Positions 47,187 through 55,674 of a DNA stretch of 64,000 bases are shown here, one piece after another (the stretch's first letter is position 1; every line of letters starts with the position of its first letter). The notes below the pieces were generated by a model that saw only the letters and a list, made by a program, of their open reading frames with translations, did not search any database and was not told the DNA's origin. Source of the DNA: Pontibacter anaerobius (GTDB lineage: Bacteria > Bacteroidota > Bacteroidia > Cytophagales > Hymenobacteraceae); the NCBI RefSeq assembly GCF_026241195.1, contig NZ_JAPFQO010000002.1, positions 372,001-436,000 of the forward strand, in the 5' to 3' direction. Position numbers and translations under genes: made by a program.

Positions 47187-47224
47187 TTAAAGAGGCATCC
47201 TGGTTGCTCAGGATGCCTCTTTAA
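47187..47224. terminator. Strong terminator, probably bidirectional
   Basis: Sixteen-base-pair perfect stem TTAAAGAGGCATCCTG / CAGGATGCCTCTTTAA with a 6-base loop, between the S46 and YkvA genes. Confidence 0.9.
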
Positions 47225-47255
47225 ACGTGTAATAGTTGTTAAGTTGAAAAACTGG

Positions 47256-47702
47256 TCAGAAACGGCCGATGTTCTCGTAGCTTGTATGGACTTCCCATTC
47301 GCGGTACTTCGTTATTTCCTTGCTAAAGGCATCCACAAACCAGGCCATTAGGCTTATGTCATCCATCAGGCCAATAACAGGTATAAAATCCGGGATAATG
47401 TCGAGGGGTGTAACCAGATAGAGCAGCACGGCCACCCCGATTACCATCGATTTTTTTGAGATGTCCCTGTAATCGCCCCGCACATAGGCCCTGACCATCC
47501 GCATGAAGGTCATCATGAGGTTCTTTAGCTGCTGAAACCCCGATTCGGTGTCGTTTACATCCACCAGTTTATTGTACGCTGTTGTAAGCAGAAGCCCAAT
47601 TTTCATGGGCTTGGAAAGTAACGCCCCGGCTTTGCCTGCAAACCTCTTGAAAATAGGGTTCTGGGAGTACTTATATCCTTTCTGTATCCAATCTTGTAGC
47701 AT
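47256..47702 (-). CDS. YkvA-family (DUF1232) membrane protein
   Basis: 148 residues. The DUF1232 core YLVTPLDIIPDFIPVIGLMDDI lies at about 95-117. One or two hydrophobic segments flank it (VIGVAVLLYLV). Function unknown in the family; widely distributed in Bacteroidota. Single gene, divergent from the SRPBCC gene. Confidence 0.85.
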   Translation of the reverse strand: MLQDWIQKGYKYSQNPIFKRFAGKAGALLSKPMKIGLLLTTAYNKLVDVNDTESGFQQLKNLMMTFMRMVRAYVRGDYRDISKKSMVIGVAVLLYLVTPLDIIPDFIPVIGLMDDISLMAWFVDAFSKEITKYREWEVHTSYENIGRF

Positions 47703-47906
47703 ATAGCATCTTCTATTTAATATCTTTTAATCCACTGTACGTGTATCGCCTGTTAAAAGCTGCCTCTTGGCAGGCAGGCTGTTGTTGCTGCATAAAATTA
47801 TGATAAATAATTAAACCTTAAACGCTTGTTTTGGTCAGGAATGCTCCTTAAAATTGATGCATAATTGCCTGCTTATAATACAAGCCTATACTTTCAACCA
47901 GATTTT

Positions 47907-48452
47907 ATGAAATTGCTCAGATATGTGCTGATTGCGCTGCCGCTTGGTGCAGCTGCCATTTATGGTGCTTCCTACTTTCTGCCAACTGAGATTGAGGTGC
48001 AACAGGCTGTTTACCTGCAGCTTCCGGCGGAGGAGGTGTATCCCTACCTGAACAACCCCGCCAAGTGGCAGGAGTGGAGCCTGCTGAATAAGGAAAATGA
48101 CCCAAGTATGATTCATCTCTACGGCGGACCAATGCAGGGCAAAGGCGCTCGACTTGAGTGGAGCGGCGACAAAGTAGGCAACGGACAGATCCTCCTGACC
48201 GAAAGCACCCAGCCCAACACCATAGCATACCGACAGTCAGCACCGGATAATGCATCCGCCATACTTGGCACTTTTATACTTATACCAACCAAAGGCGGCA
48301 CAAACGTAGTATGGCGGCAGCAAACGGTTTTGCCGCAATCTTCTCTGGCCAAGCTGCATGGTGTGCTCCGGAAGTATAAAATGAAGCAGGAGGCCGAACA
48401 GGGATTGCAGGGGCTACAGAAGCTATTGGGAGTTAAAGGGTTAAAGAGTTAG
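47907..48452 (+). CDS. SRPBCC (START/polyketide cyclase-like) membrane-anchored protein
   Basis: 181 residues from the ATG at 47907, which opens the hydrophobic anchor LLRYVLIALPLGAAAIYGASYF; an upstream ATG at 47865 adds 14 residues without support. The ligand-binding SRPBCC fold follows: VQQAVYLQLPAEEVYPYLNNPAKWQEW is the first strand-helix signature and the final helix is at about 145-180. Likely binds a lipid-like molecule; no ligand inferable. A direct-repeat-like stretch AACTCCTAAACT lies downstream at 48540-48575. Confidence 0.8.
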   Translation: MKLLRYVLIALPLGAAAIYGASYFLPTEIEVQQAVYLQLPAEEVYPYLNNPAKWQEWSLLNKENDPSMIHLYGGPMQGKGARLEWSGDKVGNGQILLTESTQPNTIAYRQSAPDNASAILGTFILIPTKGGTNVVWRQQTVLPQSSLAKLHGVLRKYKMKQEAEQGLQGLQKLLGVKGLKS

Positions 48453-48573
48453 AGAATCTATATAAAACTTCGACGGTTTTTTTTAAAACAACCACTGCTG
48501 AATGCTCTCACCTACGATGGCTTTGTTACAAACTCAGTAACTCCTAAACTCTATAACCCACAAACTCCTAAAC

Positions 48574-50016
48574 TTATAACAGTTCATTGGCAAGATTTGC
48601 CAGCTCCGAGCGTTCGCCTTTTTGCAGGGTAATATGCGCATAGAGTGGGTGGTTGCGAGCGCGGTCTATCAGGTAGGAAAGGCCGTTACTCTGCGAATCG
48701 AGGTAGGGTGTGTCTATCTGGTAAATATCGCCTGTAAAAATGATCTTGGTGTTCTCTCCGGCCCTGGAAATAATTGTTTTTACCTCATGCGGCGTCAGGT
48801 TCTGCGCCTCATCCACTATAAAGAAAATGTTGGACAGGCTACGCCCGCGAATATAAGCCAGCGGTGTGATCATCAGTTTCTCCAACTCTACCATCTCACG
48901 CAGCCGCTGGTATTCCTTGCTCGTTTCCGGGTACTGGTTCTGTATGTACTTCAGGTTATCCCAAAGCGGCTCCATGTAGGGGTTCAGCTTCGATTTGATA
49001 TCGCCAGGCAAGTAACCAATGTCCTTGTTGCTGAGGGGCACGACGGGTCGCGCCAGGTAAATCTGCTTGTACTCACGGCGTTGCTCGAGGGCGCTGGCCA
49101 GGGCCAGCAGCGTTTTGCCTGTACCGGCTACTCCCTGCACACTGATTAGCTTTATGTGCGGGTTGGTGAGCGCATGCAGGGCAAAGGCCTGCTCCGCGTT
49201 ACGGGGCTTTATACCATAGGCCGTTTGTTTGTCCACCCGCTCCAGCCGCTTCTCTGCAATGTTGTAAAAGGCAAGTACAGAATTTTTAAAGCTCTTCAAC
49301 ACAAAGAAGTGATTGTCAGTAGGTGGTGCAGGCAGCACTTTCTCCGCATCGCAGAAGCCATGCTCATAGAGTTCGTTCACCGCTCCGGCAGCCACGTCTT
49401 CCAGGGTGTCGCAGCCGGTATACAGGTCAGCCACATCCTGTATCTTGCCGGTCTCATAATCTTCGGAAATTATGTTCAGGGAACGGGCCTTAAGACGCAG
49501 GTTAATGTCTTTCGTGACCAGCACGACTTTATTGCCGGGCTTGTCCTGCTGTAGTTTTAGAGCTGAGTTGAGGATGTGGTGGTCGTTCTTATCTCCAAAG
49601 ATATTGATAGCATCGACCCCGGAGATAGTGTTGTTCATCAGTACTTTAAAACTGCCTTTGTTCCTCCCGTTCAAAGGGATCCAATCCTGCAACTTATGCT
49701 CTGAGGATAGTTTGTCGATGAAGCGGATAAACTCACGCGCCTCGAAGTTCTTGATGTCGTTGCCTTTCTTAAAGTTATCCAGCTCCTCTAAAACCGTAAT
49801 GGGTATGGCCACGTCATGCTCCTGAAAGTTCTTCACGGCGCTGTGGTCGTAGAGAATGACGGAGGTGTCCAACACAAAAATTTTCTTGCTGTGATTGTCT
49901 AGCGGTGGTAGTTTAGCAGCAGAGACTTTTGCGGGTTTATTGTTACTGCCGGCTGCTTTACGGGTAGTTTTGCTGGTGGTGCCAGCTATACTGGTTTCGG
50001 GCGATGCTTTAGGCAT
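48574..50016 (-). CDS. PhoH-family ATPase with N-terminal PIN domain (PhoH2-like)
   Basis: 480 residues. A low-complexity N-terminus (1-40), then a PIN nuclease domain (about 45-190; acidic residues in VLDTSVILYD, LEELDNFKKGN, NDHHIL and VTKDINLRLKA), then a PhoH ATPase with Walker A VQGVAGTGKT (about 291-300) and Walker B FIVDEAQN. This fusion, PhoH2, is thought to be an RNA helicase-ribonuclease. Own transcription unit, preceded by a 270-base gap. Confidence 0.92.
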   Translation of the reverse strand: MPKASPETSIAGTTSKTTRKAAGSNNKPAKVSAAKLPPLDNHSKKIFVLDTSVILYDHSAVKNFQEHDVAIPITVLEELDNFKKGNDIKNFEAREFIRFIDKLSSEHKLQDWIPLNGRNKGSFKVLMNNTISGVDAINIFGDKNDHHILNSALKLQQDKPGNKVVLVTKDINLRLKARSLNIISEDYETGKIQDVADLYTGCDTLEDVAAGAVNELYEHGFCDAEKVLPAPPTDNHFFVLKSFKNSVLAFYNIAEKRLERVDKQTAYGIKPRNAEQAFALHALTNPHIKLISVQGVAGTGKTLLALASALEQRREYKQIYLARPVVPLSNKDIGYLPGDIKSKLNPYMEPLWDNLKYIQNQYPETSKEYQRLREMVELEKLMITPLAYIRGRSLSNIFFIVDEAQNLTPHEVKTIISRAGENTKIIFTGDIYQIDTPYLDSQSNGLSYLIDRARNHPLYAHITLQKGERSELANLANELL

Positions 50017-50287
50017 AAGCGTGGGGGTTTGGGTGAAACCTTGATTTAGAAGCTGTATTGCGCTGATGCTCCTGTTTACGTTTTAATTACAAGCATGGCT
50101 GAATTCCGCGTCCCACACTTCCTCAGCTTTTTAAGTGCTTCAGCCGCTATAAATTTACACTTTACTATATAGTGTTGGTTCTTAATAAATTATACTTGAG
50201 AGAGGTGGATAACTAAATATTTAGTTATACGTAAAAATTTTATACATTGCTCCGTAAAGGATACATTAGGGACTTTAATCATACTTT

Positions 50288-50794
50288 ATGAAGTTGGTAT
50301 ACTACGCTTTCCTTTTCCTGCTGCTTTCGCTGTGGCCTTTAGCAGTAAACGGACAGGAAAAGGTTTTTGCAGAGGAGAAACCAAAGAAACATGGCTTCTT
50401 ATTCTTCAGGATTAACCGGTTCGATAAGGAGGGGAAATACCATGGTCGCTGGAAAGTATACTTTGGGGAGGATGAGCAAGTGATCCGGAACGGGCGCTTC
50501 AGACATGGCGTGGAGGTTGGCAAGTGGAAGTATTACTACCCGGACGGCACCCCTTACATGCTTGAGAAGTATAACCGCCGGAACAATATAATACTAGTGG
50601 AAAAGTTCCATGAAAACGGTAACCTAGCCCGAAAAGGTACTGCCCGATTGATAAGAACCCCCACCAGGGATCACTACTTCTGGTTCGGGGAGTGGCAGGT
50701 GTATGACGAATCGGGCAGCTTCTCCCACACCGAAACCTATAAAAGCGGAAACCTGGTTAGCAGCACCAAAGGGAGTAAAGAGGTCAGAGATTAA
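50288..50794 (+). CDS. Secreted MORN/YwqK-repeat protein
   Basis: 168 residues with a signal peptide (LFLLLSLWPLAVNGQ, cut after Gln). The body has repeated aromatic-glycine units in MORN/YwqK style: HGRWKVYFGEDEQVIRNGRF, GKWKYYYPDGTPYMLEKY, VEKFHENGNLARKG, GEWQVYDESGSFSHTETYKSG. Function unknown; families of this kind sit outside the cytoplasm in Bacteroidota. Its 3' end overlaps the convergent AlbA_2 gene by four bases. Confidence 0.75.
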   Translation: MKLVYYAFLFLLLSLWPLAVNGQEKVFAEEKPKKHGFLFFRINRFDKEGKYHGRWKVYFGEDEQVIRNGRFRHGVEVGKWKYYYPDGTPYMLEKYNRRNNIILVEKFHENGNLARKGTARLIRTPTRDHYFWFGEWQVYDESGSFSHTETYKSGNLVSSTKGSKEVRD

Positions 50795-51411
50795 ACCAAA
50801 GTATAAAAGTCTTCTTTTTCTTTATCGTGGAGCAGGATGTAACCGTGGATGACAAGTTTAACCAAGGTGCGGTAGGCGCGTCGCTCAGATAGGTTGGCCA
50901 GCTTCATAAACTGCCTTACCGTGATACGCGGGTGCAGCCGCAGGTACTCCAGCAAGGTTTCCTCATGGCGGTTGAGGGGGAGGGGCTCGAACTGCTCCGG
51001 AGCCTGATGCAAGGCTTTATTCACCATCTTACTCGTTTGCACGCTGGTGTCTTTCACGCGCACGAAGCCGCGCCAGTCATCCTCCTTCAGCTTGGCAAAG
51101 TGTGGTTTGTGCATACTTTCCGGCACCGTTACCTTCAGCACCACCCTGTCGTCCTGGTCTATCTCCTCGTAAAGCAAATGCACCGGTGGGTCGCAGTAAA
51201 AGTCTGCTGCCAGCTGCAAGGTATGTTTTTCCTCTTCAGGATCCACGCCGCAGACGTAGCCATTATCTTTAACGCCCACTAATATCACTCCGCCACGTGT
51301 ATTGGCAAAAGAAACCAGTGTTCTTGAGATTTTCTCGGGTTTGGTAATACGCTGCTTAAAGTCAACGGTGTCATTTTCGCCTTCCCAGATAAGGCGCTGT
51401 AGCTCGTCCAT
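50791..51411 (-). CDS. AlbA_2-domain protein with winged helix
   Basis: 206 residues. The N-terminal AlbA_2 (Schlafen-like) domain has DFKQRITKPEKISRTLVSFANTRGGVILVGV (10-50), similar to the ATP-binding-like Alba domain found in putative transcriptional regulators. The C-terminal 60 residues (LEYLRLHPRITVRQFMKLANLSERRAYRTLVKLVIHGYI) form a winged-helix DNA-binding domain. Likely a nucleic-acid-associated regulator of unknown target. Converges with the YwqK-like gene, overlapping by four bases. Confidence 0.82.
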   Translation of the reverse strand: MDELQRLIWEGENDTVDFKQRITKPEKISRTLVSFANTRGGVILVGVKDNGYVCGVDPEEEKHTLQLAADFYCDPPVHLLYEEIDQDDRVVLKVTVPESMHKPHFAKLKEDDWRGFVRVKDTSVQTSKMVNKALHQAPEQFEPLPLNRHEETLLEYLRLHPRITVRQFMKLANLSERRAYRTLVKLVIHGYILLHDKEKEDFYTLV

Positions 51412-51546
51412 AGTAGTAGGTAGGGTGCTGTAAGTATAACCAAGGAATAAGTGCGTTTGTTTCGCTTGCAGGGTTCTGCCTAAGCAGCTTTACTCTATAT
51501 CAATATACTGATTTTTCCTGATCAGACGCATACATTTACCTAAAAC

Positions 51547-51574
51547 AAAAAGCGAGCCTTGTTGGGCCCGCTTT
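51547..51574 (-). terminator. Terminator of the DUF3127 gene
   Basis: Imperfect stem AAAGCGAGCC / GGCCCGCTTT; on the minus strand a T-run follows. Confidence 0.65.
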
Positions 51575-51611
51575 ATACTTTATCTGCAGCAAAAAAGCTA
51601 CCGTTTATACT

Positions 51612-51989
51612 TTAGAAAGGAAGGTCGTTGTCTGCGTCGCTGCTGTAGAACGAAGGAGCGTCTTGCTGAGGCGCAGCAGCACCAGGGGCGCCACCGAACT
51701 CATTACCGGCAGGTTCCATTCTCCAGGCTTGCAGGTTTGTGAAGTACATGGTCTGGCCGTTCTTTGTGAATGGCTTACCTGTCAGGTTAAAGGTAACTTT
51801 CACCTCATCACCGTTCTTATAGGAGTCAAGCAGGCTGCATTTGTCCTGCGTCAGCTGAAACTTCACGTACTGCGTGTAAGAGCCATCCGGAATCTCCAGC
51901 ACAAACTCGCGCTTTCTGAATTTGTCGCTGATCTGTTGCTCATCAAAGATTTCGTACAGCTTACCTTGGATATCAAAAGACATAATCAA
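51612..51989 (-). CDS. DUF3127 family protein with SSB-like C-terminal tip
   Basis: 125 residues (or 123 from the second ATG at 51983). The N-terminal 95 residues match DUF3127: YEIFDEQQISDKFRKREFVLEI, YTQYVKFQLTQDKCSLLDSY, NGDEVKVTFNLTGKPFTKNG, YFTNLQAWRME, predicted as an OB-fold. A disordered Gly/Ala/Gln linker then leads to the end SSDADNDLPF, which closely resembles the DDDIPF tip of single-stranded DNA-binding protein. Suggests a ssDNA-related role. -7 element TATCTTTG at 52018-52025 (minus strand). Confidence 0.88.
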   Translation of the reverse strand: MIMSFDIQGKLYEIFDEQQISDKFRKREFVLEIPDGSYTQYVKFQLTQDKCSLLDSYKNGDEVKVTFNLTGKPFTKNGQTMYFTNLQAWRMEPAGNEFGGAPGAAAPQQDAPSFYSSDADNDLPF

Positions 51990-52017
51990 TAAGTTAATTG
52001 GTTGTTTTTACTATAGA

Positions 52018-52025
52018 CAAAGATA
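52018..52025 (-). promoter_or_regulatory. -7 element TATCTTTG of the DUF3127 gene
   Basis: Exact TAnnTTTG match 28 bases upstream of the start codon; the -33 element is not clear. Confidence 0.5.
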
Positions 52026-52159
52026 ACTGTTTTTCCCCGGATTTAGGTCCATACCCTCGGCTCAATTGCACAAAAAATTCGTAATAAAAAAGGCCGCCTG
52101 AACAGCCGCTGCACAATCGGCGTAGAGGGTAGCTACAAAAGTATAAACAGCAAACAAAC

Positions 52160-53092
52160 ATGCAGAAAACAGCGATAGCCATACATGGCGGGGCAGGAAC
52201 CATCACGCAATCATCCTTAACAGCAGAGCAGGACAAAGCTTACAGAGCAGCTTTACAGGAGGCCGTGGAAGCCGGAAGCAACGTGCTGGAGCAGGATGGT
52301 ACGGCACTAGAGGCGGTGGAACTGGCCGTGGTGCACCTCGAGGACTCGCCTTTGTTTAACGCGGGCAGGGGATCGGTGTTCACCAAAGAGGGAAAGCATG
52401 AGATGGACGCGGCCATTATGTGCGGCAAAACACTGGAAGCCGGTGCCATAGCTGGTGTCAGAAGTATAAAAAACCCCATTAAACTTGCCGCTGCCATCAT
52501 GCAGCACTCGGACCATGTGATGCTAAGCGGCTACGGCGCAGAGGAGTTTGCACTGGCTTACGGGCTGGAGTTTGCACCGGAAAAATATTTCTTCGACAAG
52601 TATAGGTATGAGCAATGGAGCGAGGTGCGCGACTCCGATATCTTTATGCTGGACCACACGGAGCAACGGGATGAGAAATTCGGGACGGTGGGAGCCGTGG
52701 CTGTAGACAAGGCGGGCAATGTAGCCGCTGCCACCTCCACGGGCGGCATGACGAACAAGCGTTACAACCGCGTCGGGGATACGCCAATCATAGGCTCCGG
52801 CACCTATGCCAACAACCGCACCTGCGCCATCTCCTGCACCGGCCATGGCGAATACTTTATGCGAGCGGTAGTGGCCTACGATGTTTCTTGTTTGATGGAG
52901 TACAAAGGTTATACTTTGCAACAGGCTTGTGATGAGGTGGTGCTGAAAAAACTGGTGCAATTCGGTGGTGAGGGAGGCCTTATAGCCGTGACAGCTACCG
53001 GGGAGATTGCCTTACCCTTTAACTCCGAGGGGATGTACCGTGCCAGTAAGAGAGGGCAGGATGAAACCTTCGTCGGTATCTATAAACGCTAA
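52160..53092 (+). CDS. Isoaspartyl peptidase / plant-type L-asparaginase (Ntn hydrolase)
   Basis: 310 residues, cytoplasmic, self-cleaving to alpha and beta subunits before Thr176, the N-terminal nucleophile, in KFGTVGAVAVDKAGNVAAATSTGG. N-terminal AIAIHGGAGTIT and the AGRGSVFTKEGKHEMDAAIM block are typical. Cleaves beta-aspartyl dipeptides and asparagine. With the cyanophycinase 0.7 kb downstream (convergent side) it could finish the breakdown of cyanophycin: cyanophycinase makes beta-Asp-Arg, and this enzyme splits it. Confidence 0.93.
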   Translation: MQKTAIAIHGGAGTITQSSLTAEQDKAYRAALQEAVEAGSNVLEQDGTALEAVELAVVHLEDSPLFNAGRGSVFTKEGKHEMDAAIMCGKTLEAGAIAGVRSIKNPIKLAAAIMQHSDHVMLSGYGAEEFALAYGLEFAPEKYFFDKYRYEQWSEVRDSDIFMLDHTEQRDEKFGTVGAVAVDKAGNVAAATSTGGMTNKRYNRVGDTPIIGSGTYANNRTCAISCTGHGEYFMRAVVAYDVSCLMEYKGYTLQQACDEVVLKKLVQFGGEGGLIAVTATGEIALPFNSEGMYRASKRGQDETFVGIYKR

Positions 53093-53102
53093 AGCAATGC
53101 GG

Positions 53103-53735
53103 TTATACTTTGTTTTGCGCGATCAGCTCTTTCAGCTGCCCGAAATCCACTATGCTATGCGAGGCACCGGAGCTAAACGCTCCGTCTTTGGTGTACAGTA
53201 CCGTACGAATGCCAAGCTCTCTGCCCGCTTTTAATTCCGACTCCGGATCGTCGCCGATAACCATTACTTCTGTGGTTTTATACTTGTAACGCTCCAGAAT
53301 ACTCTGGAAAATGTCTTTTTTGGTTTGATTAGTTTTACTGGGGTCTACAATGTGCACCTCCTCAAAATATTCTCTAATGCCAAGGTTCTCAACTTTGCTT
53401 TGCTGCATTTTGGTATATCCTGTTGTCACCAGGAATCTTTTATAAGGTAAGGCTCTCACTTCAGCAAAATCTGGGAAAGGTGGTATATCTTTCTCATAAA
53501 CCAGGTCCTGCAATATCCTGTCACCCTTTTCTGTAAGCTGTTCGCTGAATGCATACTCCTTGGCCACTTTCTGGAATGGCTTCCGCATCATGTCCCGCTT
53601 TATGTCCTCAAAATCACCCTCATAGTCATTCCTTTCCCTGATCAAATCAAAAAGAGGTTGAAATAGCTCATCTCCAATCGAAGGAACGGGAAAGACTGTG
53701 TTGTCGAGGTCTAGTATGAGGGCTTTTATGCTCAT
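53103..53735 (-). CDS. HAD-family phosphatase
   Basis: 210 residues. DLDNT nucleophile motif at residues 8-12 (LILDLDNTVFP), cap region (20-95), motif II in FLVTTGYTK and motif IV in VMVIGDDPESELKAGRELGIRTV. Small-molecule phosphatase; specific substrate unknown. It lies between the isoaspartyl peptidase and cyanophycinase genes, on the cyanophycinase strand, 77 bases from it. Confidence 0.85.
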   Translation of the reverse strand: MSIKALILDLDNTVFPVPSIGDELFQPLFDLIRERNDYEGDFEDIKRDMMRKPFQKVAKEYAFSEQLTEKGDRILQDLVYEKDIPPFPDFAEVRALPYKRFLVTTGYTKMQQSKVENLGIREYFEEVHIVDPSKTNQTKKDIFQSILERYKYKTTEVMVIGDDPESELKAGRELGIRTVLYTKDGAFSSGASHSIVDFGQLKELIAQNKV

Positions 53736-53812
53736 GCTTTTATATGTGGTGTTTTATGGATGATGATTACGAAACAAAGCATAAATCAGGCTGCGGTAAG
53801 CTCTTTTACTTT

Positions 53813-54706
53813 TTAGCGGTTAAGCTCCTGCAGTTGGGCATAGTGGTAGGCTTCTTCGTTCTGGTAAAAGATGCGGGCGTTCATGTCGAAGAGGTTGCCT
53901 TTAGCCAATACGTGCATCACCATATGGTCTATGGCTACCGGGCGGCCTGGCTCCACGTCCCTGATATTGGTATACTTTACTTCATGGCCATCCACAATCA
54001 CTACCAGGTTGGAGCCTATGGTTTCAATCATATGGCCCTCGGTTATCAATACCCCCGTATCCTCGCCAAGGCCAACCCCAATCGTTTTAGGGTGTGTCAC
54101 CACCGCTTCCATCAGGCGTCCGAACCTGCCCCTAATTACAAAATGGGTATCGATGATCACACCATCCAGAAAATGTAGCCCTCGCCCCATCTTAATCGCT
54201 CCCTTCAGTAGTGATTCGGTTGCGCTGCCGCCCTTTATCATCTCTTTAGACATGGCCATGGCTCCCGCGCTGGTACCGGCAATTATAAAATCTTCGTTTT
54301 GATAGCGTTGCTTGAGTATTTCCAGAATTTCGGTATCCAGAAACATGCGCGTAATACGCGACTGGTCACCGCCACTGAACATAATGCCGTCGCACTCGCG
54401 CACCCGCTTAATGTACTCCGGGTTAAGGGCATCCTCTTCGGTACGGATATGCATGAGCTGCACATTTTCAATCCCCAGGATGCCGAAGGCACTCATATAG
54501 CGCTCCCCAACTTCCTCGGGAATCATGGAGGCGGTGGTAACCACCTCGATGTGCGGTTTTTTGGCCGGAATCTCCTTCAGGAAACGCTTCAGTATGCCCA
54601 GCTCAAAAAAGTCGAGGTAGTACTTCTTCTTAGATTTTGGGTTCGGGTAACTGCCTTTGTCTTCGTTACCACCTACTGCAATCAGTTTTCCTTTAGGTGT
54701 ATTCAC
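53813..54706 (-). CDS. cphB: Cyanophycinase
   Basis: 297 residues; serine-type exopeptidase of the class I glutamine amidotransferase-like family that cleaves cyanophycin (arginine-aspartate polymer) to beta-Asp-Arg dipeptides. GKLIAVGGNEDKG at the start, GIMFSGGDQSRI, and the nucleophile Ser146 in GTSAGAMAMS, all with the spacing of cyanophycinases; GLGEDTGVLI and VDGHEV follow. No signal peptide. Neighbouring isoaspartyl peptidase supports the role. No cyanophycin synthetase gene is visible. Confidence 0.92.
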   Translation of the reverse strand: MNTPKGKLIAVGGNEDKGSYPNPKSKKKYYLDFFELGILKRFLKEIPAKKPHIEVVTTASMIPEEVGERYMSAFGILGIENVQLMHIRTEEDALNPEYIKRVRECDGIMFSGGDQSRITRMFLDTEILEILKQRYQNEDFIIAGTSAGAMAMSKEMIKGGSATESLLKGAIKMGRGLHFLDGVIIDTHFVIRGRFGRLMEAVVTHPKTIGVGLGEDTGVLITEGHMIETIGSNLVVIVDGHEVKYTNIRDVEPGRPVAIDHMVMHVLAKGNLFDMNARIFYQNEEAYHYAQLQELNR

Positions 54707-55031
54707 GGGTGATTTTATAGGTTAATTTATTCTTAGAATTATTCTGTAACAAAATTGCAAACCAATGCTTGTACAGTAAGAGTACCGCTTTTAGCTAATT
54801 TCGTTTCACTTTAAACAAAGTATGATGCCTGGTGCAACACTAAAACAGCAAGTATGCAAAGGACCATATGCCGCTATATATGTTTTATTATATTTAGCAT
54901 AGCAACAACCAGCATTTTGTGCATGTTGACAAATAAAAAATGATATAGCTAAACCCACCCTGCATCAGGCCGTATAGTAGGTCTGTAACAAGCGAAAGCA
55001 TAATTACAACAACGCGTAACCTTTCCAAGCT
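54707..55031. other. AT-rich intergenic region with a possible small ORF
   Basis: About 325 bases. It holds the divergent promoters of the cyanophycinase and DUF892 genes. A 29-codon frame at 54854-54943 (MQRTICRYICFIIFSIATTS then ILCMLTNKK) encodes a putative membrane-spanning micropeptide, but I see no ribosome-binding site or conservation evidence. Confidence 0.2.
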
Positions 55032-55523
55032 ATGAAATTAAACAACTTAAAGGATCTCCTGATCCACGAACTGAAAGACATCTATAATGCAGAGCAGCAA
55101 ATCACGAAGGCACTGCCCAAAATGATAAAAGCAACCTCTTCCAAGCAGCTGAAAGGCGCTTTTGAAGACCACCTGAGCGTAACAGAAAAACAGATTGAGC
55201 GCCTTGAGCAGGTGTTTGACCTGATAGGTGAGAAAGCAAAAGGGGAGAAGTGCAAAGCCATGGAGGGCATCATCAGGGAAGCTGATTCTATGATGAGCGA
55301 GAAAGCCGACGCCAATGTGATGGATGCAGCATTGATCGCCTCCGCCCAGCGGGTTGAGCACTATGAGATTGCAGCCTACGGTACAGTTTGCACCTATGCC
55401 AAGCAATTAGGTATGACAGATGTGCTGGACCTGTTGCACCAGACTCTGGAGGAGGAGAAACAAACAGACGAGCAACTGACCATGATTGCCGAGCAACATA
55501 TAAATATTAAAGCTGAAAAATAA
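55032..55523 (+). CDS. YciE/YciF-like ferritin-like protein (DUF892)
   Basis: 163 residues, four-helix bundle: LLIHELKDIYNAEQQI, DHLSVTEKQIERLEQVF, ALIASAQRVEHYEIAAYG and LDLLHQTLEEEKQTDEQLTMIA carry the conserved Glu and His that can form a diiron site. The family responds to osmotic or general stress. Single gene followed by a strong terminator. Confidence 0.9.
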   Translation: MKLNNLKDLLIHELKDIYNAEQQITKALPKMIKATSSKQLKGAFEDHLSVTEKQIERLEQVFDLIGEKAKGEKCKAMEGIIREADSMMSEKADANVMDAALIASAQRVEHYEIAAYGTVCTYAKQLGMTDVLDLLHQTLEEEKQTDEQLTMIAEQHINIKAEK

Positions 55524-55539
55524 CTTTTGAAGAAACGCA

Positions 55540-55605
55540 GGAAGGCTCTGTACCTTCACCTGGCTCCACCAAGCAGGTCAGAAGGTTACAGAGCCTTCCG
55601 TTTTT
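55540..55605 (+). terminator. Terminator of the DUF892 gene
   Basis: Long hairpin: GGAAGGCTCTGTACCTTC (55540-55557) pairs with GAAGGTTACAGAGCCTTCC (55581-55599), with a GTTTTT tail. Confidence 0.85.
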
Positions 55606-55617
55606 ACCTACCCGTAA

Positions 55618-55656
55618 AACAAAAGCGGCTGCCAAAGTATGGCAGCCGCTTTTGTT
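55618..55656. terminator. Terminator of the M1 aminopeptidase gene, bidirectional
   Basis: Seventeen-base perfect stem AACAAAAGCGGCTGCCA / TGGCAGCCGCTTTTGTT with a 5-base loop (the loop contains AAGTA). Confidence 0.9.
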
Positions 55657-55674
55657 ATGTATAGCTGATACCGG

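Noticed and set aside
48520-48580. Repeated AACTCCTAAACT words as a regulatory repeat
   Set aside because: Only two imperfect copies in an AT-rich gap; no dyad or spacing pattern to support a site.
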